29,578 nt of DNA from Bacteroidota bacterium (GTDB lineage Bacteria; Bacteroidota; Bacteroidia; Bacteroidales; WCHB1-69). The notes under the pieces are model-generated. The model saw only the letters and a program-made list of their open reading frames with translations. It was not told the origin of the DNA and ran no database searches. The stretch is taken from contig JAEZOU010000071.1 in NCBI GenBank assembly GCA_023413895.1, positions 1-29,578 on the forward strand. The letters are read 5' to 3'. Each line of letters opens with the position of its first letter. Position 1 is the stretch's first letter. This document shows positions 1-7,566 of the stretch, piece by piece. The position numbers were made by a program, and so were the translations under genes.

Positions 1-51
1 GAAGATTTAAAGTCGTTTATACGTTCGCGTATCGAGAATATGCGGCTTTAG
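1..51 (+). CDS. Possible 3' end of an upstream gene
   Basis: The first 17 codons, read in frame 1, give EDLKSFIRSRIENMRL and then a TAG stop at 49-51. The residue mix is plausible for the C-terminus of a soluble protein. The stop is followed by about 110 nt of non-coding DNA before the cas12a promoter, which fits a gene end. The piece is too short to identify, and chance openness over 17 codons is common, so this is only a possible partial gene. Confidence 0.3.
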   Translation, partial: EDLKSFIRSRIENMRL

Positions 52-106
52 TTATGTTTTTGTTTTTACATGCTTATTAATTGTTGTTGTTTGTTTTTCA
101 TATTCC

Positions 107-140
107 CTCTTTTTGCCAGCACTCCCCGCTGGCGAAAGAG
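107..140. other. Stem-loop upstream of cas12a
   Basis: GCCAGC (115-120) and GCTGGC (128-133) are perfect inverted repeats around a 7-nt loop. The flanking CTCTTTT and GAAAGAG extend the stem with one bulge and one G-U pair. It lies between the upstream gene end and the cas12a -7 box. No T-run follows on the + strand, so it is not a typical intrinsic terminator. An operator or a processing signal is equally possible. Confidence 0.5.
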
Positions 141-164
141 TGGGAAAATGAGGGGGAATTTTGA

Positions 165-172
165 TATTTTTG
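165..172 (+). promoter_or_regulatory. Promoter -7 box of cas12a
   Basis: TATTTTTG followed by C fits the Bacteroidota -7 consensus TAnnTTTG. Transcription would start near 178-181, leaving a leader of under ten nt before the ATG at 187. No clear -33 TTTG is seen at the expected distance. The same TATTTTTGCA string drives the CRISPR array (6182-6191), so effector and guides may share expression behaviour. Confidence 0.6.
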
Positions 173-186
173 CACTTTAAAATTAA

Positions 187-3100
187 ATGAATATGAAAGA
201 ATTTAAAAGGCTATATCCATTATCTAAAACCTTACGTTTTGAACTAAAACCAATTGGTAAAACTCTTGAGCACATTGAGAGTAGTGGAATTTTGACCCAA
301 GATCAACATCGCGCTAATAGTTATGTGGAAGTGAAAAAGATTATCGATGAGTATCATAAGAAATTCATTGAAAATACGCTTGATAATTTTAGTTTGCAGT
401 ATGAAAATGAAAACAAAAACAATTCGCTTGAAGAATTTTATACATACTATATGATTAAATCGAAAGATGAAAATCAACGAAAATTGTATGAAGGAATTCA
501 GAATAAACTACGTAAGCAAATTGCAGATTGTTTTGCAAAAGAGGATATATTTAAGCGCATAGATAAAAAAGAACTTATTAAAGAGGATTTGCTCTCTTTT
601 GTTAAGAGAGTGGAAGAACGGCAATTGATAGAAGAATTTAAAGACTTTACCACCTATTTTACCGGTTTTCACGAAAACAGGAAAAATATGTATACTGACG
701 AAGCGCAATCTACAGCAATTGCCTATCGCTTGATTCACGAGAATTTGCCCAAATTCATAGATAATATGATGGTATTTGACAAAGTGGCAGAGTCTCCAAT
801 TGCGAAACATTTTGCGAAATTGTATAGCGACTTTGAAGAGTATCTGAATGTGTCTGAGCTTGGTGAAATGTTTCGTCTCGATTACTACAATATTGTACTT
901 ACTCAAACACAAATAGATGTTTATAATGCTGTTGTAGGAGGAAAGACGCTGGAAGATGGAACGAAGATTAAAGGGTTGAATGAATACATCAACCTTTACA
1001 ACCAACAACAAAAAGACAAATCAGCGCGACTTCCAAAACTCAAACCTCTTTACAAACAAATATTAAGTGATAGAAATGCAATTTCTTGGCTGCCAGAGCA
1101 ATTCCAGTCAGACGAAAAAGTTTTGGAGGCGATTCAGAAAGCTTATCAAGATTTGGACGAACAGGTTTTCAATCGCAAAAAAGAGGGAGAACATTCTTTA
1201 AAAGAATTATTGCTTTCGTTGTCTAATTACGATCTTACTAAAATTTATATCCGTAATGACGCACAGATGACAGATATATCTCAGAAAGCGTTTGGGCATT
1301 GGGACGTAATTACGAAAGCATTGTTAGAACAACTAAAAAAAGAGGTACAGAAGAAGTCTAAGGAGTCTGAAGAAGTCTATGAAGAACGATTGAAAAAAAT
1401 AATAAAATCCCAAGGAAGCATTCCTATCGCATTGATTAATCAGGGTGTGCAAAAACAAAATTCAGAGGAGCAAAATACCCTACAGACCTATTTTGCCACT
1501 TTAGGAACTGCTGAAACGGAGTCGGTAAAAAAGGAAAACTTGTTCACTCAAATAGAAAATGCTTACGCAGAGGTAAAGGATTTATTGAACACCCCTTATT
1601 CTGGAAAGAATTTAGCGCAAGACAATGTGGCTGTAGAAAAGATAAAGTCTTTATTGGATGCTGTCAAGGCTCTTCAACATTTTGTGAAACCTTTGCTTGG
1701 AGATGGGACAGAGTCTGAAAAGGATGAAAAGTTCTATGGCGAGTTTTCTATGATTTGGGAAGAACTTGACAAGATTACACCGCTCTATAATATGGTGCGG
1801 AATTATATGACACGCAAACCATATTCAACCGAGAAATTCAAGCTACACTTTGAAAATAATGGATCACTTTTAAATGGATGGGTTGATAGTAAAACTGAAA
1901 ACTCAGATAATGGAACTCAATATGGTGGTTATTTGTTTAGAAAACAAAATATTATAGGTGAATATGATTATTATTTAGGAATTTCTTCTGATACAAAATT
2001 ATTCAGGAGAGATGCAGTAATTAATGATACTGACAAGTCTGAATTTGAAAGGCTGGATTATTATCAATTAAAATCACAAACAGTGTATGGTAAATCTTAT
2101 CAAGGCGATTATAACCAAGAAAGTGCACAAATAATAAGTGCAATAGATTCTTTTGTCGAAAGAACAACAAATACTAATTTGAAAGAAAAAATTAATCAAG
2201 ACAGAGAAACAAAAAATCCTAAAACAAGTACTGCAAAAGGGTATTTAAATTTTTTGAGGAAAAATTCGGAAATCTATGACTCTATCATTAATGACTCTGC
2301 CTTTGTTAAGGCAAATTTACAGCTGATTAAATCAATAAAAAAAACATTGTGTGCATTTAAAAGAATTCCCCAAGCGCAAAAATTAGCTCAAAAAGAATTT
2401 GTTTTATTTGTTGATTTAATGAATGAAATAGATGAAATGGTAAAGGAAAAAGTTTTTACATACGTTCCTATTAGTCTAAAGGAATTTGAAAATTCTATGG
2501 AACGGGATAAAAAACCATTGTTCTTGTTTAAAATATCAAATAAAGACCTCTCTTTTGCAGAATCATACGAAAAAGGATTGAGAAAGTCGCGAGGTACAGA
2601 TAATTTACATACTATGTATTTTAAGGCCTTGATGAATGGGAACCAAAATGTTTTCGATATAGGGACTGGCGTTGTTTATTTTAGAAAACATAGCATTCAA
2701 TATTCAGATGAAAAGATGAAAACTGGTCATCATCATAATGTTTTAAAAGATAAATTCAAATATCCGATTATATCGAACAAACGGTATGTATACGATCAAT
2801 TTCAGTTTCATTTATCCATAGAACAAAATTATTTAGCTGGCAAAATTGGAGACTTTGAAATGAATAGACGAGTCAACGAATACATCCGCCAAAGCGATGA
2901 TTTGCACATTATAGGCATTGACCGTGGCGAACGTCATCTGCTCTATTTGACGGTGATTGATTTGCAAGGCAGAATCAAGGAACAATATTCATTGAACGAA
3001 ATTGTAAACACTTACAATGGCAATGAATACCGCACAAATTATCATGACTTGTTGTCTAAACGTGAGGATGAAAGAATGAAGGCTCGCCAAAGTTGGCAAA

Positions 3101-4095
3101 CGATTGAGAATATCAAAGAACTCAAAGAGGGCTATTTGAGCCAAGTTATCCATAAGATTTCAGAACTGATGGTAAAATATAATGCCATTGTGGTTCTGGA
3201 AGATTTGAATATGGGATTCATGCGCGGTCGTCAAAAAGTGGAATCGTCTGTTTATCAGAAGTTTGAAAAGATGCTGATTGACAAACTTAACTATTTGGTC
3301 GATAAGAAAAAGAATCCTGAAGAGGACGGCGGTGTTCTTAATGCTTATCAGCTGACCAATAAATTTGATAGTTTCCAAAAACTTGGCAAACAAAGTGGTT
3401 TCCTTTTTTATACTCAAGCATGGAACACAAGCAAGATTGACCCTGTAACAGGTTTTGTGAATCTGTTTGACACCCGTTATGAAACACGCGAAAAGTCAAA
3501 AACTTTCTTCGGAAAATTTGATACTATCCGTTATAATGTTGAAAAGGATTGGTTTGAATTTGCCTTTGATTATTCAAAATTCACTACCAAAGCAGATGAT
3601 ACACGTACGCATTGGACTCTTTGTACATACGGAAAACGTATAGAAACATTCCGGGATGAAACACAAAATTCTAATTGGGTGAGCAAAGAAATTGTATTAA
3701 CGGATAAGTTTAAAGAGTTCTTTGGTAAGTATAATATTGATATTCAGTCGAATTTGAAAGAGGCTATTGCACAACAAGATTCTGCCGAATTCTTCAAAGG
3801 ATTATTGCATTTGCTTAAGTTGACACTGCAAATGCGCAATAGTGAAACGGGAACCAATGTTGACTATATGCAATCGCCAGTAGCAGATGCTAACGGCAAC
3901 TTCTACAATAGCGACACTTGTAATGAATCGTTGCCTCAAAATGCTGACGCAAATGGTGCATATAATATAGCACGGAAAGGGCTTGTGATTATAGATAAGA
4001 TTAAACGTTCTGACGATTTGAAGAAGATTGATCTTAAAATCTCTAACAAAGAATGGTTGCAATTTGCACAGAACAAGCCATATTTGAATGACTAA
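187..4095 (+). CDS. cas12a: Cas12a (Cpf1), type V-A CRISPR effector nuclease
   Basis: This is an RNA-guided DNA nuclease that also processes its own pre-crRNA. At 1302 aa it has the usual family length. RuvC-I is IIGIDRGERHLLYLTVID with catalytic D912. RuvC-II is VVLEDLNMGF with E1005. RuvC-III is NADANGAYNIA with D1254. The Nuc-domain arginine is R1217 in LQMRNS. Residues 1-550 have REC-lobe character, for example LPKLKPLYKQILSDR. The middle part (about 555-900, by position WED-II, PI and WED-III) is odd. The family's LPGxNKMLPKVFF-like PAM motif is missing and only K636 in TVYGKSYQG could replace its lysine. The crRNA-processing region is short, with H848-H850, K858 and K865 as candidates. 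This stretch is also more AT-rich than the flanks by hand count. Start: ATG at 187, or a second ATG two codons later. Identification is certain; the chimeric reading is inference. Confidence 0.97.
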   Translation: MNMKEFKRLYPLSKTLRFELKPIGKTLEHIESSGILTQDQHRANSYVEVKKIIDEYHKKFIENTLDNFSLQYENENKNNSLEEFYTYYMIKSKDENQRKLYEGIQNKLRKQIADCFAKEDIFKRIDKKELIKEDLLSFVKRVEERQLIEEFKDFTTYFTGFHENRKNMYTDEAQSTAIAYRLIHENLPKFIDNMMVFDKVAESPIAKHFAKLYSDFEEYLNVSELGEMFRLDYYNIVLTQTQIDVYNAVVGGKTLEDGTKIKGLNEYINLYNQQQKDKSARLPKLKPLYKQILSDRNAISWLPEQFQSDEKVLEAIQKAYQDLDEQVFNRKKEGEHSLKELLLSLSNYDLTKIYIRNDAQMTDISQKAFGHWDVITKALLEQLKKEVQKKSKESEEVYEERLKKIIKSQGSIPIALINQGVQKQNSEEQNTLQTYFATLGTAETESVKKENLFTQIENAYAEVKDLLNTPYSGKNLAQDNVAVEKIKSLLDAVKALQHFVKPLLGDGTESEKDEKFYGEFSMIWEELDKITPLYNMVRNYMTRKPYSTEKFKLHFENNGSLLNGWVDSKTENSDNGTQYGGYLFRKQNIIGEYDYYLGISSDTKLFRRDAVINDTDKSEFERLDYYQLKSQTVYGKSYQGDYNQESAQIISAIDSFVERTTNTNLKEKINQDRETKNPKTSTAKGYLNFLRKNSEIYDSIINDSAFVKANLQLIKSIKKTLCAFKRIPQAQKLAQKEFVLFVDLMNEIDEMVKEKVFTYVPISLKEFENSMERDKKPLFLFKISNKDLSFAESYEKGLRKSRGTDNLHTMYFKALMNGNQNVFDIGTGVVYFRKHSIQYSDEKMKTGHHHNVLKDKFKYPIISNKRYVYDQFQFHLSIEQNYLAGKIGDFEMNRRVNEYIRQSDDLHIIGIDRGERHLLYLTVIDLQGRIKEQYSLNEIVNTYNGNEYRTNYHDLLSKREDERMKARQSWQTIENIKELKEGYLSQVIHKISELMVKYNAIVVLEDLNMGFMRGRQKVESSVYQKFEKMLIDKLNYLVDKKKNPEEDGGVLNAYQLTNKFDSFQKLGKQSGFLFYTQAWNTSKIDPVTGFVNLFDTRYETREKSKTFFGKFDTIRYNVEKDWFEFAFDYSKFTTKADDTRTHWTLCTYGKRIETFRDETQNSNWVSKEIVLTDKFKEFFGKYNIDIQSNLKEAIAQQDSAEFFKGLLHLLKLTLQMRNSETGTNVDYMQSPVADANGNFYNSDTCNESLPQNADANGAYNIARKGLVIIDKIKRSDDLKKIDLKISNKEWLQFAQNKPYLND

Positions 4096-4142
4096 TAAGG
4101 TTAATACCTTGTCATGATTAAAAATATGAAAACATAAAGTTT

Positions 4143-4214
4143 AAACGGCAATCGAGTCAGAAAATTTTTCTTGTTCAATCCAACTTCTGGACCAGAGCGC
4201 TGGGATTGCCGTTT
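4143..4214 (+). other. Large inverted repeat / structured RNA candidate between cas12a and cas4
   Basis: A perfect 12-bp inverted repeat, TAAACGGCAATC (4142-4153) and GATTGCCGTTTA (4204-4215), encloses 50 nt. Inside, CCAG (4193-4196) and CTGG (4200-4203) can form a further small stem. A short AAGGT/ACCTT hairpin (4097-4110) lies just after the cas12a stop codon. The region separates cas12a from the overlapping cas4-cas1-cas2 genes, and no promoter box was found in it. A partial terminator, an RNA processing site or a small RNA would all fit. The terminator case is weak because only TTTATTTAT follows. Confidence 0.5.
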
Positions 4215-4225
4215 ATTTATGCGTA

Positions 4226-4786
4226 ATGGACGATTATATCTCATTATCAACATTAAATGATTTTATCTTTTGTCCGTACTCCATATACTTGCATAACGTG
4301 TATATGGGTATGGATGAAGGATTGTATCATGCTACTCCTCAAACTCAAGGGAAAATTGCCCACATTAATACCGATGATAAGAGAAGTTCTAGTGCTAATG
4401 AAATTACAGCTTTGCCAGTGTGTAGTGTTGAACTAGGAATTGTGGGGATAATTGATTTGTATAAAAAAAAAGAACGACTCCTTGTAGAGAGAAAGTATCA
4501 ACTGAAAAATATATTTAAAGGTCACTATTATCAATTGTGGGGACAATATTTCTGTATGATAGAAATGGGGTTCCCTATATCTAATATAGCTTTTTACGAG
4601 ATTTCAACTAATAAGATGATTCCTATAGCTTTGCCTTCAGATTCGGAAAAAAATGAGATATTTACTTTTATTCAAAGATTCAAAGCTTATAATCCAGAAG
4701 AGCCTTTTGTTCCTAATCTTAATAAATGCAAACATTGCATTTATTGTAATTTGTGTGATAAAACAGATGTAGAGAATGTTTACTAG
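4226..4786 (+). CDS. cas4: Cas4 nuclease
   Basis: Cas4 trims and selects PAM-proximal ends of prespacers before integration. The 186-aa protein shows the four cysteines that bind a [4Fe-4S] cluster: C16 in FIFCPYSIY, and three of the C-terminal set C168, C171, C174 and C177 in KCKHCIYCNLC. RecB-like nuclease residues are visible as H46 (GKIAH), D77 (GIIDLY) and E88-x-K90 (VERK). Its 3' end overlaps cas1 by 11 nt, so translation is probably coupled. The coding is AT-rich compared with the ends of cas12a. The ATG lies 11 nt after the inverted repeat described above, so folding there could affect its initiation. Confidence 0.93.
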   Translation: MDDYISLSTLNDFIFCPYSIYLHNVYMGMDEGLYHATPQTQGKIAHINTDDKRSSSANEITALPVCSVELGIVGIIDLYKKKERLLVERKYQLKNIFKGHYYQLWGQYFCMIEMGFPISNIAFYEISTNKMIPIALPSDSEKNEIFTFIQRFKAYNPEEPFVPNLNKCKHCIYCNLCDKTDVENVY

Positions 4787-5747
4787 TAAAGATGTTCAAT
4801 TTCGTAGTATTTTTGTAATTAATTGCATTGAGAAAAGAAAAATGAGGGTGCAAAATGGTGAATTGTTGTTAGAAGAGGAGAAAGAGGGTGTGACAAAGAC
4901 TTTAACTAAAATGCCTTTTCAGAAGATTTTGGCACTATTTGTTGTAGGAAATATTTCTATTACAACACCTTTGCTTGATAAATGTAAACGCTATAATGTA
5001 GCGTTGATTGTTGTTAAACCCAATTTGAGACCTGTGTTTTATTGGTCAAATGCTGCAGAAGCCAATTATCTACTTAGACAAAAACAATATCGTTTAAGAA
5101 AAGAAGATATATCAATAGCGAAGATTTTGGTTGAAAATAAAATAAGGAATCAGTTCACTATATTACAGAAAACAAGAAAAACAGATGAACTAACACAGAA
5201 AGCCAAACAAATCTGTCAAGAGGCATTAGCGTTTATAGGTCAGGTTCAAGATTATAACCAATTGATGGGTATGGAAGGCTGGGTTGCTAAACATTTTTTC
5301 GCAGCTTATTTTCAGCAGTATGATTGGAAGAAACGGTTGCCTCGCATAAGACCCGACTTTATTAATGCAACATTAGATATTGGTTACACTATCCTTTTTA
5401 ATTATATTGAGTGTTTTGTCAGAATGTTCGGTTTTGATGTCTATGTTGGTGTATATCACCGATTATGGTTTAAGAGAAAATCGTTAATTTGTGATTTAAT
5501 GGAACCTTTTAGGTGTATTGTGGAAAATACTCTGCGTAATTCTTTGAATAGAAAGCAATGTAAACCATCAGATTTTCAAATTATAAAAAATGAATATAAA
5601 CTTAAGATGGAAAATAATGCTTCGTATCAGCGTTTGTTCTTTGATGCATTAATTTCTTATAAGAAGGAGATTTTTCTATATATTCAGAAATATTATCGTG
5701 CATTTATGAAAAACGATATCTCACAATATCCAACTTTTAATTTTTAA
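4776..5747 (+). CDS. cas1: Cas1 integrase
   Basis: Cas1 is the metal-dependent integrase that, with Cas2, inserts new spacers next to the leader. The 323-aa protein has the three expected active-site places: E167 in GMEGWVAKHF, H228 in VGVYHRLW, and D240/E243 in CDLMEPFR. The N-terminal 90 residues are beta-rich, as usual for the Cas1 dimerisation domain. The residues after EPFR read CIVENTLRN instead of the common RPLVD-like run, a small deviation. The start overlaps the end of cas4 and the stop overlaps the cas2 start (TAATG), so cas4-cas1-cas2 forms one translation-coupled unit. Confidence 0.95.
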   Translation: MFTSKDVQFRSIFVINCIEKRKMRVQNGELLLEEEKEGVTKTLTKMPFQKILALFVVGNISITTPLLDKCKRYNVALIVVKPNLRPVFYWSNAAEANYLLRQKQYRLRKEDISIAKILVENKIRNQFTILQKTRKTDELTQKAKQICQEALAFIGQVQDYNQLMGMEGWVAKHFFAAYFQQYDWKKRLPRIRPDFINATLDIGYTILFNYIECFVRMFGFDVYVGVYHRLWFKRKSLICDLMEPFRCIVENTLRNSLNRKQCKPSDFQIIKNEYKLKMENNASYQRLFFDALISYKKEIFLYIQKYYRAFMKNDISQYPTFNF

Positions 5748-6022
5748 TGATGTTGATAATAAGTTACGATATATCGGATGATAAGTTAAGAACTAAATTT
5801 GCAAAAACTTTAATGAAGCAAGGTGCTATACGATTACAATACTCTGTTTATGAGGTGAATAATAGTAAGAGAGTGCTTGATAATTTAAAAATTCGATTAG
5901 ATAAATTTTATGGGCCTCGATTCTCAGGAGGAGATAGTGTACTTATTTTTGATGTAGATGAATCGAAGACGATTAAATATGGTTGTGCAATTCATAGAGA
6001 TAAAGATATTGTTTATTTTTAA
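5747..6022 (+). CDS. cas2: Cas2, spacer acquisition subunit
   Basis: Cas2 is the small ferredoxin-fold protein that bridges two Cas1 dimers. The 91-aa product has the typical first strand MLIISYDIS with the conserved D8, and the second strand QYSVYEV. Length and layout match Cas2 of type V-A and type I loci. The start ATG shares one base with the cas1 stop, and a second ATG follows at once (MM); either could be used. It is the last cas gene, ending 182 nt before the first repeat. Confidence 0.95.
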   Translation: MMLIISYDISDDKLRTKFAKTLMKQGAIRLQYSVYEVNNSKRVLDNLKIRLDKFYGPRFSGGDSVLIFDVDESKTIKYGCAIHRDKDIVYF

Positions 6023-6204
6023 ATTATTTTAGTTGCAAATATGTGTCTAAATTATTTTGAGGTTTTATTTAATGTGTTGATTAATAGTTTAGTGTGTGTT
6101 TATTGTAGTAGTAGGGGGATTTATTTGTACAAATTAGGAAAAAGTTTTTTTGCTACAAAATATTGGTATAGAATATTTTTGTATTTTTGCAGCATGGTTA
6201 TAGT
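6023..6204 (+). promoter_or_regulatory. CRISPR leader
   Basis: This is a very AT-rich stretch with no credible gene, located between cas2 and the first repeat. New spacers should enter at its right edge, because the repeat orientation (hairpin-forming GTAGAT end next to each spacer) shows transcription rightwards. It carries the array promoter at its end. An isolated TATTGTAG at 6101-6108 matches part of the repeat hairpin but has no pairing partner upstream. Confidence 0.8.
6163..6189 (+). promoter_or_regulatory. Array promoter touching the first repeat
   Basis: A TTG at 6163-6165 and TATTTTTG at 6182-6189 resemble the Bacteroidota -33/-7 pair with a slightly short spacer. Transcription would start around 6195-6199, only some 6-10 nt before repeat 1 at 6205. 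The primary transcript therefore begins almost directly with a repeat. Confidence 0.6.
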
Positions 6205-7330
6205 GTCTATAGCCAATTTAAAATTTCTACTATTGTAGATGGACGCAGTTTTAGGGTTGATTGGTGGAGGTCTATAGCCAATTTAAAATTTCTACTATTG
6301 TAGATATTTCTTGTGTCCACATAATTACATTGGTCTATAGCCAATTTAAAATTTCTACTATTGTAGATCATTGTGTTCCATTTTCCATTACCACTTGTCT
6401 ATAGCCAATTTAAAATTTCTACTATTGTAGATAAGCCTTTCTCTTCGAGTTTCTTTGCTATGTCTATAGCCAATTTAAAATTTCTACTATTGTAGATCGA
6501 GTAGTTCTGTCACATCTTCGTTCATGTCTATAGCCAATTTAAAATTTCTACTATTGTAGATGTTCAGCTTGTTAAGGATGTAAGTGTCGTCTATAGCCAA
6601 TTTAAAATTTCTACTATTGTAGATTAATGCTATCCGCTGTCCTATCTTGGCAGTCTATAGCCAATTTAAAATTTCTACTATTGTAGATTATTACGATTTC
6701 GTAAGCTTCTTTTTTGTCTATAGCCAATTTAAAATTTCTACTATTGTAGATACCGCTAACTTCCCAAAAGTTGAGATGAAGTCTATAGCTAATTTAAAAT
6801 TTCTACTATTGTAGATTATTTTCGGAAGTTGATAAAAGTATTATGTCTATAGCCAATTTAAAATTTCTACTATTGTAGATAGCTTCCTTTGAAGGATGGG
6901 TCGCAGTGTCTATAGCCAATTTAAAATTTCTACTATTGTAGATGCCGCATAAGTGATTTTTTCCCACTTCTGAGTCTATAGCCAATTTAAAATTTCTACT
7001 ATTGTAGATGTTAATGATGGGAGGGGAGTTTTTTCAGTCTATAGCCAATTTAAAATTTCTACTATTGTAGATGTTTGACGTTAATTTATGTGGTTTGGAA
7101 TGTCTATAGCCAATTTAAAATTTCTACTATTGTAGATCTTCTGGGTGGTGCAGCAGCAGTCCTTGAGTCTATAGCCAATTTAAAATTTCTACTATTGTAG
7201 ATAAGGCTACGAGATAGACGATAAAGGCAAGGTCTATAGCCAATTTAAAATTTCTACTATTGTAGATAGCTTCCTTTGAAGGATGGGTCGCAGTGTCTAT
7301 AGCCAATTTAAAATTTCTACTATTGTAGAT
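6205..7330 (+). CRISPR. Type V-A CRISPR array, 18 repeats and 17 spacers
   Basis: There are 18 copies of a 36-bp repeat that begins GTCTATAGCC and ends CTACTATTGTAGAT. All are identical except repeat 10 (6781-6816), which has T for C at its tenth base, in the part removed during crRNA maturation. The 3' end forms the TCTAC/GTAGA pseudoknot-stem handle recognised by Cas12a. Repeats start at 6205, 6270, 6333, 6397, 6462, 6526, 6589, 6653, 6716, 6781, 6845, 6908, 6974, 7037, 7102, 7167, 7232 and 7295. Spacers are 27-30 nt. Spacers 11 (6881-6907) and 17 (7268-7294) are identical. The last repeat is intact, unlike the decayed leader-distal repeat often seen. By eye no spacer matches elsewhere in this window. 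Confidence 0.99.
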
Positions 7331-7358
7331 ACGCGGTTGGTGACAGAGTTCAGTTTTT
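7331..7358 (+). other. Orphan spacer-like tail after the last repeat
   Basis: In type V-A the guide lies 3' of the repeat handle, so the 28 nt after the final perfect repeat (from ACGCGGTTGG to the T-run) could be matured as an eighteenth guide although no repeat closes it. Its mixed composition is spacer-like and differs from the AT-rich flank that follows. Confidence 0.45.
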
Positions 7359-7366
7359 AGATTTTG

Positions 7367-7397
7367 CAAAAATACAATTTTTGAAAGCAATTCACAA
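7367..7397 (-). promoter_or_regulatory. Minus-strand promoter facing into the array
   Basis: On the minus strand there is TTG (7397-7395), 20 nt, then TATTTTTG (7374-7367), which matches the Bacteroidota -33/-7 pattern and spacing. Transcription would start near 7357-7360 and run antisense through the array; no minus-strand gene lies there. The same bases also form a CAAAAAT/ATTTTTG hairpin (7367-7383), so they might instead act as a weak terminator for pre-crRNA. Confidence 0.45.
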
Positions 7398-7493
7398 CTA
7401 ATTTGGTGAACTTCAATATTTCTTTAGTTTTCGCTTTTCCCCCTTTGTAGTAGGAATTTTATAGTTTCTTACAAGTTGCTTTTAATAATTTCG

Positions 7494-7501
7494 TATATTT
7501 G
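7494..7501 (+). promoter_or_regulatory. -7 box of the first small lipoprotein gene
   Basis: TATATTTG followed by CACCTT fits TAnnTTTG. It sits in a 30-bp block (7479-7508) repeated exactly at 8236-8265 in front of the paralogous gene. Transcription should begin near 7508, leaving a leader of about 60 nt. Confidence 0.65.
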
Positions 7502-7566
7502 CACCTTGTTTCTGTTTTAAGCAGAAATCGTTTCGAGTTTTAATTTAATGTTTTAAATTTAATGTT

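Noticed and set aside
4154..4203. Degenerate crRNA-like or tracr-like RNA between cas12a and cas4
   Set aside because: AAAATTT occurs here as in the repeat, but the TCTAC/GTAGA handle is absent, and type V-A needs no tracrRNA.
6101..6108. TATTGTAG in the leader as a relic repeat
   Set aside because: Only eight bases match and no CTAC partner precedes them; chance is likely in AT-rich DNA.
6041..6238. 65-codon open frame between cas2 and the array
   Set aside because: It runs through the leader and into the first repeat, has low-complexity hydrophobic content and no ribosome-binding context.
6241..7294. Self-targeting spacers
   Set aside because: No spacer was found by eye elsewhere in this window on either strand; the rest of the genome cannot be judged.
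7169..7390. Minus-strand open frame with repeated YNSRNFKLAID units
   Set aside because: The repeated peptide is only the translation of CRISPR repeats.
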